From Solwaraspora sp. WMMA2065 (lineage in GTDB: Bacteria > Actinomycetota > Actinomycetes > Mycobacteriales > Micromonosporaceae), in NCBI RefSeq assembly GCF_030345075.1, contig NZ_CP128361.1, forward strand, positions 3,162,001 to 3,226,000: a stretch of 64,000 bases of DNA, in the 5' to 3' direction. The translations under genes and the position numbers were made by a program. The notes below the pieces were generated by a model. The model saw only the letters and a program-made list of their open reading frames with translations. It searched no databases and was not told the DNA's origin. Each line of letters opens with the position of its first letter. Positions within the stretch are counted from its first letter, which is position 1. This document shows positions 1 to 8,805 of this stretch, piece by piece.

Positions 1-703
1 TGAGGAAGCCCTGGTAGCGCTGACACAGCGTGGCCACCCTGCGCAGGTAGTCCGAGGGCGGAATGATCACTCCACCCTCACCCTGCACCGGCTCGACGAT
101 GAAGCAGACCTCTCCTGGGTGGGCGGCGAGTTCGCGTTCGACCGCCCCGGTGTCGCCGTAGGGGACCCGGGTCACTCCGGGCAGCAGCGGCTCGAAAGGC
201 CTGCGGTAGACCTCCTTTCCGCTGGCTGACAGGGCTCCCATGGTCTTGCCGTGGTAGCCCTGGTGCGTGGCGACGATACGACGCTTACCGTGACTGCGAG
301 CCAGCTTCAGGCCGGTCTCGACAGCCTCCGCACCGGAGAGCGCGAAGTGCACACGGTCCAGGCCCTTCGGGGCCACGGAGATCAGCGCCTCCGCAGCGGC
401 GGCGACGGTCGGCTCGAGCAGGATCCGGGTGGCGATGGGATGGCGGTGCAGTTGCTCTAGGACGGCGTTCATCACCGTCGGGTGCCGGGCACCCATGATG
501 AAGACGCCGTAACCGCCGCAGTTGAGAAACCGTTCGCCATCGCTGGTCTCCAGCCACGCGCCGGACGACCCGACCTCCATGTGTGACCCGAACAGTTCGG
601 CCAGGGTCGCCCTCCCCTTGCTCAGGTGAGCCCGGTAGAGATCCAGAGTGCGCCGTTCGGCGCCGGCGCCGGGCAGTTCGACAGCTGGTCCGACCATGGT
701 CAT
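1..703 (-). CDS. Class III aminotransferase (partial, runs off left edge)
   Basis: A PLP-dependent class III (ornithine/GABA-type) aminotransferase; the first 234 residues are visible and the rest lies left of the window. Motifs seen: SGAEAVE at residues 123-129, THQGYHGKT at 146-154 and EPVQGEGG at 204-211, typical of the cofactor-binding half. The PLP lysine would be beyond the edge. The start is the first ATG of a double ATG, with GGAGGTGA 5 nt upstream. The gene follows the acyl-CoA-dehydrogenase-like gene by 34 bp on the same strand, so they are probably one operon with the ALDH gene. Inference: it aminates an aldehyde to an alkylamine for the azoxy pathway. A glutamate-1-semialdehyde-type mutase is an alternative. 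Confidence 0.88.
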   Translation of the reverse strand, partial: MTMVGPAVELPGAGAERRTLDLYRAHLSKGRATLAELFGSHMEVGSSGAWLETSDGERFLNCGGYGVFIMGARHPTVMNAVLEQLHRHPIATRILLEPTVAAAAEALISVAPKGLDRVHFALSGAEAVETGLKLARSHGKRRIVATHQGYHGKTMGALSASGKEVYRRPFEPLLPGVTRVPYGDTGAVERELAAHPGEVCFIVEPVQGEGGVIIPPSDYLRRVATLCQRYQGFL

Positions 704-737
704 GCCGTTCACCTCCGATCGTTGTTGTCCGCGCCGG

Positions 738-1877
738 TCAGGACAGCACCAGCGGCCGGCCTGCGAAGTAGTCGACCAGCGGCTCAGCCGCGCTGGCCTG
801 CGATGGCGGATGGAATGCCAGTGGCCGGGCCGCAGCGGTCAAGTAGGCGTCGTCGCTCGACGTGATGAAGGACATGCCGCCGGACAGTTCGACCGCGAGA
901 TCGGTGGCCTGCCGGATGGCGTCCTGGGCCGCGTACCGGGCGATCAGGACCGCCGCCACCGCCTCGTCTCCATCGACGCCATCAAGGACTGCTCGGGCCA
1001 CTCCCTCGACCCCGGCGATCGCCGACTCCAACCGGATCGTCATCCTCGCCCGGTCGGTGACGGATCCGCGGCCGTTTGCAAGCACCCGTTCGACGAGTGC
1101 GCTGGCCGCCCCGAGATAGACCGAGGTAATCATCAGCTCGAACCAGACGAAGCCGGCGGTTTGCAGATCGTCGAGCCGGTCCGGGTCGTCCGGTGCGGTC
1201 CGGATGACGAGGTCCTCCGGCACGTGGACGTCGGCCAGTCGCACCTCGTTACTCTCGGCGCCGGCCAGCACGTACGTCGACCAGAACGGGTGCACTGACA
1301 CGCCGGGACTGTCGGCGGGTATCAGCAGTACGGCGAGGCTCGGCCGGCCGTCCACATCCGGCACCGCCGCGCTGGCGGTAAGCAGATCCATCGACGTCGA
1401 CAGGCTGCACGGCTTCTTGCCACCACTGACCAGGTAGCCACCGGACACCGGACGGGCACTAACGCTCGGCGTCAGGATGTTCGCATTCGGGCGGCCCTCG
1501 GCCCAGCCCGAGGCCATCAGCAACCCTTCCGGCGCCATCCTGCCCAGCAGCGACAGCTGGGTCCCGGTGAGCCGGCCGGCTGTTCCGGCCAAGGCGAAGA
1601 GCATCGCGGCGGTGAAATGGTGCATCGTCACAGCCGCCCCCAGAGACGGTGTGTACGCCGAGATGGCGCGGATCACCCGGACGGCGTCGAGCGCGTCGGC
1701 GCCCGCGCCCCCGTACGCCTCAGGTACCAACAGCCCCGCACCACCGTGGGCCCGGTACGTCTTGATCGACGTGGCCTGAGCGGATTCGTGGACGGACAGC
1801 GAGGTGTCGGCGAGCGCTCCGCACAGCCCTGGATGGAACTTCTCGCATGCTGCGCGCGCGATGTCGAGAGACCGCAT
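738..1877 (-). CDS. Acyl-CoA dehydrogenase-fold flavoprotein, candidate amine N-hydroxylase (VlmH-like)
   Basis: A 379-residue protein with the acyl-CoA dehydrogenase fold: an N-terminal helical domain with VPEAYGGAGADALDAVRVI near residues 51-69, a central beta domain (residues 120-230) and a C-terminal helical bundle ending with a conserved-type SGGMSFITSSDDAYL stretch. The VlmH isobutylamine N-hydroxylase of valanimycin is a flavin monooxygenase of this superfamily and similar length. The DUF2156, kinase and MmgE/PrpD neighbours make that role more likely than beta-oxidation. GGGGGAG lies 10 nt before the ATG. No partner flavin reductase is visible here. A true acyl-CoA dehydrogenase cannot be excluded from sequence alone. 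Confidence 0.75.
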   Translation of the reverse strand: MRSLDIARAACEKFHPGLCGALADTSLSVHESAQATSIKTYRAHGGAGLLVPEAYGGAGADALDAVRVIRAISAYTPSLGAAVTMHHFTAAMLFALAGTAGRLTGTQLSLLGRMAPEGLLMASGWAEGRPNANILTPSVSARPVSGGYLVSGGKKPCSLSTSMDLLTASAAVPDVDGRPSLAVLLIPADSPGVSVHPFWSTYVLAGAESNEVRLADVHVPEDLVIRTAPDDPDRLDDLQTAGFVWFELMITSVYLGAASALVERVLANGRGSVTDRARMTIRLESAIAGVEGVARAVLDGVDGDEAVAAVLIARYAAQDAIRQATDLAVELSGGMSFITSSDDAYLTAAARPLAFHPPSQASAAEPLVDYFAGRPLVLS

Positions 1878-1949
1878 TCGGTTTCAGCTCCCCCTGTAAC
1901 ATGTGTCCGGTGTGGATGACTAGTCTCCGACGCCGAGCCCGGACGGAGT

Positions 1950-3620
1950 TCACTCGCCGAAGACAGCGGTCCGCGGCCGGATGCCATCAGCCAGGCTCAC
2001 ACCTTGCAGGTGCGACGTCTTGAGGATGGGATAGTTGGCCTCGCCGAACGCGCCGCCGGTCAACCCGGTGCCGCCGTGGCTCGGCAGGTATGGCAGGAAC
2101 CCGATGTGCGAATCGTTCACCTTTAGCAAGCCGCCGTTGCGCGTCCGGTTGACGAACGTATCGACGACCCGCTGGTCCCGCGCCCACAGCGAATTGCGCA
2201 GCCCGTAGCGGTTGGTGTTCACGAAGTCGACGAGACCGTCAAGCAACGCCTCGTCATCGGCGGCTTCCGGCACCACCACGGGGATGAGCGGGAAGAAGGT
2301 CTCGTGGGTGACGACGTCGAACCGTCGCGCCCCGGCCAAACCGTCGACCCGCACGACCGTCGGTTCGAGGAAGACGCCGGTGTCCGATGGGGTCCCATCG
2401 AGTTCGATCCGCCGCCCGCCGCAGACGAGTTCGGCACCGGTGTCCAGCGCCTGCCGCAGCAGGCGGAAGAAACGCTCACTACGCCGTACCGGCGACAGCA
2501 GCACCCCAGGGTCCTCAGGGTAGCCAGGGCGGAGGTCGGCAACCTGCCGGATCACCTCGGCCAGCAGGTCGTCGGCGATCGCGGGGTGCGCCAACACGTA
2601 GTTCGGAACCATGCAGATCTGACCGGAGCCGTAGAAGCACTCGGTCACCGCTTCAGCGGCCATCGGCAGGTCGGCGTCGCGCCAGACCACCAGGCCGTCG
2701 TTGCCGGCCAACTCGAGCACAGGCTTCTTGCCACGGGTCACGCACTCGCGCTCGAACCGCAGGCCCTCCTCGCTACCGCCGAAGTAGATGACGTCGTTGA
2801 CGCCCGGGTGCGCCAACCACCGGTCGATCGTCTGCTGCGGCCTGCCGCAGACCGCATTGAGCGTGCCCGGTGGCGCGCCGACCTTGCGCAGCAGCGGCGC
2901 GATCAGCTCGCGCACCACGTACATGGTGCTTAGTGCGATACTCCTCGGCGCCCGTACGACGACAGCGTTGCCCGCCATCAGCACCAGCACCGCGAGTGCG
3001 GCGCTCGGTGCCGGGGCGTTCTGCGGGGGATTGATGCACACCACCCCATCCGGACTTCGACGGACGATGAGGCGCCGGGGTCCGTGATTGAAATCGGCCT
3101 GCATCTGCTGGCGGTACCACGAACAGCTTTCTTCACTGTAGACCTGCTCGAGACAGGACAGCTCCCACTCGGCCAGCTTCCGTGGATGCGCTTCCGCCAT
3201 CAACAGCTCAAGGAGGGTCTCGCGGTTCTCCCGCAACTGCGCCAGAAACAGCTCGCCTAGACGCATCCGGTCGTTCAGCGGAACAGCCGCCCATTCCTCA
3301 CTGGCACTGACGGCAGCGTCGACCGCCGCGTCGATGTCCGCTACTTCCGCCACGGCGACGCGGCCCACCACATACGGGTGCAGCGCGGTCGGCGAGTCCG
3401 GATTCTGCTCCAGCGCGCGCTTTACACTGATACTGGTGAATACATCCTCCAACAACGACCTGGAACTGACCGTGTACACCCAACCCGCACCCGGCACGTC
3501 GCGATCACCGATATACGATGCGTAACTGCGCACCGGCGCCGGTGACAGATCACTGGGCAGGTCCCTGTTTCCACCTTCGGCTTCCGGAGGCACGGCATTG
3601 ACATCACTGGCGATAGCCAC
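1950..3620 (-). CDS. Aldehyde dehydrogenase family protein
   Basis: An NAD(P)-dependent aldehyde dehydrogenase-fold protein of about 556 residues. It has the catalytic Cys in GSGQICM, the general-base Glu in LELAGND (family consensus LELGG), and a C-terminal THETFFPLIPVV segment. An N-terminal extension of about 80 residues precedes the usual fold. The GTG at 3620 is preferred because GAGGAG lies 8 nt upstream; an upstream TTG (3647) and ATG (3641) lack a ribosome binding site. First gene of the operon with the N-hydroxylase-like and aminotransferase genes, downstream of a SARP-type promoter. Inferred role: make or reduce the acyl precursor to the aldehyde that the aminotransferase uses. Oxidation of an aldehyde is equally possible. 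Confidence 0.82.
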   Translation of the reverse strand: MAIASDVNAVPPEAEGGNRDLPSDLSPAPVRSYASYIGDRDVPGAGWVYTVSSRSLLEDVFTSISVKRALEQNPDSPTALHPYVVGRVAVAEVADIDAAVDAAVSASEEWAAVPLNDRMRLGELFLAQLRENRETLLELLMAEAHPRKLAEWELSCLEQVYSEESCSWYRQQMQADFNHGPRRLIVRRSPDGVVCINPPQNAPAPSAALAVLVLMAGNAVVVRAPRSIALSTMYVVRELIAPLLRKVGAPPGTLNAVCGRPQQTIDRWLAHPGVNDVIYFGGSEEGLRFERECVTRGKKPVLELAGNDGLVVWRDADLPMAAEAVTECFYGSGQICMVPNYVLAHPAIADDLLAEVIRQVADLRPGYPEDPGVLLSPVRRSERFFRLLRQALDTGAELVCGGRRIELDGTPSDTGVFLEPTVVRVDGLAGARRFDVVTHETFFPLIPVVVPEAADDEALLDGLVDFVNTNRYGLRNSLWARDQRVVDTFVNRTRNGGLLKVNDSHIGFLPYLPSHGGTGLTGGAFGEANYPILKTSHLQGVSLADGIRPRTAVFGE

Positions 3621-3645
3621 TCGATTAGCTCCTCGAGCCATTGGC

Positions 3646-3669
3646 AAGGACGCCGCTTCAGGCGTCCTT
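3646..3669. promoter_or_regulatory. Leader hairpin ahead of the ALDH gene
   Basis: AAGGACGCC and GGCGTCCTT form a perfect 9-bp inverted repeat around a 6-nt loop. It falls in the predicted 5' leader of the ALDH gene, between the SARP-type -10 (3688-3693) and the GTG start. It could affect mRNA stability or translation. Confidence 0.4.
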
Positions 3670-3687
3670 AATCAGTGAGACAAGCAA

Positions 3688-3730
3688 ATATTGCCAGCAC
3701 TCCCTGACGGCTTGCTGATAACCGCCTGAC
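3688..3730 (-). promoter_or_regulatory. SARP-type promoter of the ALDH operon
   Basis: Read leftward, heptamers GTCAGGC (3730-3724), ATCAGCA (3719-3713) and GTCAGGG (3708-3702) recur every 11 bp. The last is followed by exactly 8 bp and then CAATAT (3693-3688), a -10-like hexamer. This matches the known SARP arrangement of direct heptamers with 11-bp period and the 3'-most repeat 8 bp before -10. The expected transcript starts about 60 nt before the GTG. An IS begins 10 bp upstream but leaves the box intact. Confidence 0.7.
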
Positions 3731-3739
3731 CGACCACAC

Positions 3740-4730
3740 CAGGAGGACTTCCCGAAAGGGGTCCGCCGATCCGGAACCGAGCCCTGTCGATGTGACGTGG
3801 CGTGACGGCCCGGGTGTGATCAACTCGGGCGTGTCGCTTGTGGAGACGGCGGCCGGCATCGTCTAGATCATTCGGGTTATGTGGACTCAAACGATCAACG
3901 GCCGGCCGCCGCGTTGTGAGCGTATGACCGGGTTGGACTCCGATCAAGTCGACTGGTTGGTCGAGCAGGTGGACGCGCTGCTGGACTGGGACCTGCCGGT
4001 GGGACGGCCGCGGGCGTTGCCGCTGGACACGGCGCTGGTGATGGTGCTGTTCGGGCTGCGGCACAACCTCGCGCCGGACGTGCTCGGTGAGGTGTTCGGC
4101 TGCGGCTCGACGACCGTGGAGCGCTACCAGGACGAGTTGGAACCGTTGGTGGACGAGGTGTTGACCCCGTTGTACGAGCGGGTCCGTGACCAGGCCCGCC
4201 GGGACGCGGTCCTGGTCGATGGTCTGGTCGCGCCGGTCGGGGAACGCGACGACGTCGACGGGTTGTTCTCCGAGAAGAAGGGCTTCTGCGGGCAGAACGT
4301 GCAGGTGGTCGCCAACCTCGCGGGACGGGTGGTCGACGTGGGTGATCCGTGTCCGGGGGCATGCACGACCGGAAGGCCTTCGACGTGTCCGGGATCGCCG
4401 CCCGGTGGGCAGGCCACTACGCACCCGGCGGGCCCGGGATGATCGGTGACAAGGGCTACCAGGGTGCCGGCATCGCGAGTCCGTACAAGAAGCCCCGGGG
4501 TCGGGAGTTGACCGAGGTCCGACGTGCGTGCAACACCGCGCTCAACCGGCTCCGCGCCGCCGTTGAACGCGCGATCGCCCACCTGAAGTGTTGGGAGGTT
4601 CTCAAGACCGGATTCCGCAGATCGCTGGAACAGTTCCCCGCCACATTACTTACGGTAACCAAGTTGGAGATCTTTCGCGTTTACGGATTGCGTTGAACCG
4701 ACCCGGAAATAGTTTTGGGAAGTCCTCCAG
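3740..4730 (+). mobile_element. IS5-like insertion sequence, 991 bp, with terminal inverted repeats
   Basis: The ends carry an 18-bp imperfect inverted repeat: CAGGAGGACTTCCCGAAA at 3740-3757 and the complement of CTGGAGGACTTCCCAAAA at 4713-4730, with two mismatches. The element contains one transposase coding region split by a frameshift. No clear target duplication was found next to the repeats. It lies between the ALDH and MmgE/PrpD genes, immediately upstream of the ALDH promoter. Confidence 0.85.
3879..4696 (+). pseudogene. IS5-family-like transposase, split by a -1 frameshift
   Basis: A DDE transposase (DDE_4 type) in two frames. The first frame (3879-4442) carries an N-terminal helix-turn-helix and the first acidic residue in VLVDGLVAP. 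The second (about 4349-4696) carries GDKGYQG and VERAIAHLKCWEVL with the last acidic residue. The frames join at a G run near 4357-4361, where one missing G would explain the shift. The break may be a real mutation, a sequencing error or programmed -1 frameshifting as in some IS5 members. All three catalytic residues are present across the two halves. Confidence 0.8.
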
Positions 4731-4847
4731 AATCACGGAAAGCAGCCGCAGTCCAGGAAGACGTCGAGAGGTGTCCGGCGACCGGTCGAGCCGACGAAAC
4801 ATGAGACACGTGGACGGCGCCGCCGACGCGACTGGGTACCGCGAGGG

Positions 4848-6398
4848 TCAGCGCAGGGCGTCGCGGACCAGCCCCGCCAACCGTCGTGGGGTGATCTCGG
4901 CAAGGTGCTCGAACTCCTCGGCGACGTCGGCAGCGCCGCCACTGGCAGCGAACTTCGCGCGGACCAGTTCGCGGTGGGACCGGCGGGTTTCGGGCCCGGC
5001 GCCGCCAATCGGGATCATCTGTTCCCTGCTCACCGACCGCCCGTCGTTGAGCCAGACCACGAGCCGGGCCGGGGTGGCCTTGGCCGCGTGCCGGAAGGAG
5101 ACCAGAGCCGGCGGAAGTTCGTCCGGCTGGGCCGTCCCGTCGGTGCCGACGCCGCAGCCGTCGGGTAGCGCCGATCCTGCCAACTCGTCGCCGACGAACT
5201 GACGCAGCCATGGTCGGGCCCGTTCGCCCGCCTGCAACAGGGCGGCGCCGAACGGAGCGACAGATTCGAGCAGGGCCGACGTCATCGCCGGATCGTGCCG
5301 CAGGCGCACTCGCCGGGCGAGTGTCCAACGCGCCGGATCCGCGATCGCCGGGTGGTCGAAGTCGGCCACGGTCAGGTCGCCGGTCAGTAGCGCCGTGGCG
5401 ACCGGATAACCGGTCGAGAGGAGCAGCGAGCTGAGCGGGCTGGCCGGGCCGTCGAGGTAGTCGCCCACCTGCTCTGCGGCGAACAGTGTGTACACCGACG
5501 CCGCGACCTCGACGTCCACGATCGCGGCCGGGTCGACCTCGCGATGCAGCGCGATCGCGCAGTCGACGGCCGCGTCGATGCCCGGGCCGCCTGGACGGAG
5601 CTTGAACGAGAGCGTCTCGGTATGCCAGCGTTGTCCCAGCAGGTCGGTGACGACCTGCGGGACAGGCACCGACGCGAACCGTGCGAGGAATCCCCGGGGA
5701 TGCTCCAACAGGTCTGCAGGACCGGTCAGGCCGGCGATGGCACCGTCGCAGGCGTCCATGGCCGAGCGCACCGGTACCAGTACGTGCAGCAGTTTGGCCT
5801 CACCGCCGAGGAATCCGTGCATGACCGGCCAGGGCGGGGCGGCGAGTGCCAGACTCATCGCGTCGGCCCAGCACTTGGCGGGTGCCTTCACGCAGGCAAA
5901 CCGCCCGGCCACTGCGCCGACGAGATGGGTGTGCATCGCGCTCTGCCCCCGCAGCGGCCCCAGGGTGGCGGCGGCAGTGATCCGGGCGGCGCATTCGTTG
6001 GCCACGATCACGGCGGTCAGCAGGGTCCGCCCATCGATCCGGCCGGTGGCGGCGTAGGCCAGTGGTACGCCTACCGTGGACGGTGCGAGATGGCCGGCGT
6101 ACGCGGTGTCGTCGAGATTCAGCCACGACCCCACGGCGGCCAGGGTCGCGGCCGAGTGCCGCGGATCCCGTTGGAGAACAGGGCCGTACGCGCGGACCAG
6201 CCTGCTGCCGAGAGAGTGCTGCAGCCCTGCTCGGATGGCCGCGATCTGAGCGATGATCTGGCTGATGCCGAGTTCGACCACCGGCTTCGGGAGGTCGGCG
6301 AACCGTACCTGAGCGGCCCACCGGGCGAGAGTGCCGAGCAGTGTCGGGCCGAGCTGGGCTGACGACGGCGCCGGTCGGTCGTGCCGCTGAGCGACCAA
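4848..6398 (-). CDS. MmgE/PrpD family protein (VlmK-like)
   Basis: A 516-residue member of the MmgE/PrpD family (2-methylcitrate dehydratase-like): all-helical N-terminal domain with LNLDDTAYAGHLAPSTVGVPLAYA near residues 92-115 and a C-terminal lid domain. In valanimycin, VlmK of this family acts with kinase VlmJ to eliminate the phosphorylated serine hydroxyl of valanimycin hydrate. Here it follows the kinase gene by 4 bp, supporting the same two-step dehydration. The start appears to be TTG with GGGGTGA just upstream. A primary-metabolism role is less likely because no methylcitrate genes are nearby. Confidence 0.85.
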   Translation of the reverse strand: MVAQRHDRPAPSSAQLGPTLLGTLARWAAQVRFADLPKPVVELGISQIIAQIAAIRAGLQHSLGSRLVRAYGPVLQRDPRHSAATLAAVGSWLNLDDTAYAGHLAPSTVGVPLAYAATGRIDGRTLLTAVIVANECAARITAAATLGPLRGQSAMHTHLVGAVAGRFACVKAPAKCWADAMSLALAAPPWPVMHGFLGGEAKLLHVLVPVRSAMDACDGAIAGLTGPADLLEHPRGFLARFASVPVPQVVTDLLGQRWHTETLSFKLRPGGPGIDAAVDCAIALHREVDPAAIVDVEVAASVYTLFAAEQVGDYLDGPASPLSSLLLSTGYPVATALLTGDLTVADFDHPAIADPARWTLARRVRLRHDPAMTSALLESVAPFGAALLQAGERARPWLRQFVGDELAGSALPDGCGVGTDGTAQPDELPPALVSFRHAAKATPARLVVWLNDGRSVSREQMIPIGGAGPETRRSHRELVRAKFAASGGAADVAEEFEHLAEITPRRLAGLVRDALR

Positions 6399-6402
6399 CG
6401 AC

Positions 6403-7458
6403 TCACCCCGCGCCCGGTCGGGAGCCGTCGGACCGGCCGAGTCGACCGGCCCGGCAGAATACCGGCAAGGCCTGCGGCAGCACGTCCAGCGTTACTGTCG
6501 GCCAGCTCATCGGCAGTAGCTCACCGTCGTGTTCGAACCACAGCGGGTCTCCTGCGGTGTTGCTGACGACGATCCGGCGGCCACGCGAGTACACCGTCCC
6601 CGGCCTGGCCAGATGCTGGGCGTTGCGGGTCAACTCGGGTACGTCCACCGGTGCGACGTCGGCGCCGATGACGCAGACGTCGAGCAGCCCGTCGTCGAGC
6701 ACCGAGTAGGGCAGTACCTCATACTGGCCTCCTCGATGTCGGCCGCCACCGACGTTGGCCAGCACGGTGGGTCCTTCGTGTACGACCGTGCCGTCTACCT
6801 CGACCCGCCCCGGGTAGGCGACAAAGCCTGCAGCGGCCCGCGACAACGCCACCTGGTAGCGGGATCGGCCGGTCAGTGGTACGTCGGGGGCGATCGTCAG
6901 TGCCTTGGCGATGAGCCCAGAGCAGGCACCCAGCATCACCAGCGCGTCAGTCTCGACAAGCCGGCACAAGTCGAGCAATCGCACTTCTCCCCGGAGCCGG
7001 CTTCCGGTCCCTGCGGCGGCCGGGGTCGGCGACAACGCCGCCATCACGGCGTCCGGCCAGGGCAGGTTCCCCCATTGGGCGAGGTAGTTCGAGTTGCCGG
7101 TGCCGGCTGGAATTACCAGCAGGGCAGGTGTCGTGTCCGGCCTGTCCGGACTGTTGCCACCGGCCCCACTGACCGACGCCAGCCGAGTCGCCGCGACCAG
7201 ACCGGCAACCACCTCGCGGACCGTTCCGTCACCGCCCACCGCCAGGACGATCTCCGGCCGGTCTGTCTCGGGACGGGTCGCGGCCCGCTGTGCGACCTCG
7301 GTTGCGTCGCCGGGTCCCGCGGTCAAATGGATCTCGACCCGCGCCACGAAGCGCCGGCACAGCGCAACCAACTTCGCCACCAGCGCAGGGCTGTTTGTGC
7401 CGGCCATTTGATTGGCGATCAGCAACGCACGGTGGACAACCGTCCTTCTTCGTCGCAT
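6403..7458 (-). CDS. Diacylglycerol kinase family protein (VlmJ-like)
   Basis: A 351-residue lipid/sphingosine kinase-fold protein. The nucleotide-binding GGDGT is at residues 75-79 and PAGTGNSNYLAQW at 118-130. VlmJ of the valanimycin pathway is a diacylglycerol kinase homologue that phosphorylates the serine-derived hydroxyl before VlmK removes it. The 4-bp gap to the MmgE/PrpD gene fits that pairing. The ATG at 7458, followed by Arg-rich MRRRR, is preferred with GAAGAGAG upstream; an in-frame GTG at 7557 would add 33 poorly conserved-looking residues. Expression probably starts at the SARP-type promoter at 7637-7679, leaving a leader of about 170 nt. Confidence 0.87.
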   Translation of the reverse strand: MRRRRTVVHRALLIANQMAGTNSPALVAKLVALCRRFVARVEIHLTAGPGDATEVAQRAATRPETDRPEIVLAVGGDGTVREVVAGLVAATRLASVSGAGGNSPDRPDTTPALLVIPAGTGNSNYLAQWGNLPWPDAVMAALSPTPAAAGTGSRLRGEVRLLDLCRLVETDALVMLGACSGLIAKALTIAPDVPLTGRSRYQVALSRAAAGFVAYPGRVEVDGTVVHEGPTVLANVGGGRHRGGQYEVLPYSVLDDGLLDVCVIGADVAPVDVPELTRNAQHLARPGTVYSRGRRIVVSNTAGDPLWFEHDGELLPMSWPTVTLDVLPQALPVFCRAGRLGRSDGSRPGAG

Positions 7459-7636
7459 CGAGGCTCTCTTCTGAACGTCGCCGGTTGCGGAGAGGGCAGG
7501 ATTCGAACGCTGCGTGGGCAATGCCCGACCGGGCGGACCCGGCCCCCAATAGACCACTTCGGGTACCTCTCCTCATCAAAAGTCCGACCTCTGACCGATC
7601 TGCTTTCGACCTTCGGTCTCGCTTCCGATGTGACCA

Positions 7637-7679
7637 ATCCTGCAGCCCCACGCTGACGACACACTGACAGACCACTGAC
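7637..7679 (-). promoter_or_regulatory. SARP-type promoter of the kinase-MmgE/PrpD operon
   Basis: Read leftward, heptamers GTCAGTG (7679-7673), GTCAGTG (7668-7662) and GTCAGCG (7657-7651) repeat with an 11-bp period. They are followed by 8 bp and CAGGAT (7642-7637) as the -10. The layout is the same as the box ahead of the ALDH gene. It lies in the 320-bp gap between two divergent genes; no second box pointing right toward the DUF2156 gene was found. Confidence 0.72.
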
Positions 7680-7778
7680 ACCTTCCGACCTGCCGTTACC
7701 AGCTGCGCCGACGCCCCCTTGACTGAGCCGGAAGCGCGAGGTGTACTCGATTCGATACTCCACGGACAGGAGCATGAA

Positions 7779-8777
7779 GTGACTGGCACCCTCACCACGG
7801 AAAACCCCGTCCTCCACGCTATTCGCAGCTTCACTACAGCGGAGAATCCGAGCTCCTTCCTGGCGGTAAGCGACGGAAACTCCTATTTTCAGCTACCTGA
7901 CCATCAAGGAGTAATCGTCTACCGCAGGTCAGGACGTTTCCTCGTCCAGTTCGGTGGACCGTTCGCGCCTGCGGCCTCGTACCACGCCCTGCTCGCCGGG
8001 TTCCTCGCCATGGCCAGGGACGGTGGCCTCGACGTAGTGTCGGTTCAACTGCAGCAGACCGACGCTTCGATTTATCTCAGACATGGCTTCACCGTCAACC
8101 AGGTCGGCGCCTCGTGGGCACGCAGCCTCGCCGGCTTCTCACTGCGGGGGACGAAGTTCATGCAGCTACGCAACAAGATCTCGCGGGCGCTGCGGGCGGG
8201 GCTGACCATATCCGAGGCCACCGACGACCGGTGGTTCCCTGCGCTGCGGGAGATCGACCAGGTCTGGCTCCGCAGCAAGGGTGAGCACGCTCGGCCGCTG
8301 GAGTACCTGGTCGGGCAGTACGCCGACGCGATGCAGCCGCACCGGCGCATGTTCATCGGGTTCATCGACGAGACTCCGGTCGGCTATATCTCCTACTCGC
8401 CGGTGTACGGCAACAGGTCGGGCTGGATGCACGACCTGAGCCGGCGGCTGCCCAGCCGCCTACCTGGCATCATGGAAGCGATCAACATGCATGCGATCGA
8501 CGCGTTTCGCACCGAGGGCGTCGACTGGATCCACTTCGGCTTCACCCCGTTCAGTGGGCTCCGCCGCGAGTGCGAGTTGCCCGGCCACGACCCCGGCTTC
8601 CGTTGCTTCATGGAGTTGCTGTGGCACCACGGCGAAGCGGTCTACCCCGCGCAGTCGCAGCTCGCGTACAAGGAGAAGTGGGCACCGGACCTTTTCATAC
8701 CGGAGTACGTCGCCTTCCACGGGCCGGCGAGCATTGCGGGATTTGCCCATATATTCCGGGCATCGAACGCCTTCTAG
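7779..8777 (+). CDS. DUF2156 aminoacyl-tRNA-dependent acyltransferase (VlmA-like)
   Basis: A soluble 332-residue protein with the C-terminal catalytic domain of MprF/LPG-synthase proteins (DUF2156, tandem GNAT fold). Seen: GTKFMQLRNKISRA in the middle, an acceptor-site HFGFTPFSG, and a C-terminal YKEKWAPDLFIPEYVAF. No membrane segments. In valanimycin, VlmA of this type moves seryl from seryl-tRNA onto isobutylhydroxylamine. The GTG at 7779 is chosen because AGGAG lies 6 nt upstream; an upstream in-frame TTG (7719) lacks a ribosome binding site. The gene diverges from the kinase gene and is followed by a small ORF. The amino acid donor (Ser assumed) is inferred. Confidence 0.83.
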   Translation: MTGTLTTENPVLHAIRSFTTAENPSSFLAVSDGNSYFQLPDHQGVIVYRRSGRFLVQFGGPFAPAASYHALLAGFLAMARDGGLDVVSVQLQQTDASIYLRHGFTVNQVGASWARSLAGFSLRGTKFMQLRNKISRALRAGLTISEATDDRWFPALREIDQVWLRSKGEHARPLEYLVGQYADAMQPHRRMFIGFIDETPVGYISYSPVYGNRSGWMHDLSRRLPSRLPGIMEAINMHAIDAFRTEGVDWIHFGFTPFSGLRRECELPGHDPGFRCFMELLWHHGEAVYPAQSQLAYKEKWAPDLFIPEYVAFHGPASIAGFAHIFRASNAF

Positions 8778-8805
8778 CGCAGGCAGCCGTCACACAGGAG
8801 GAACA

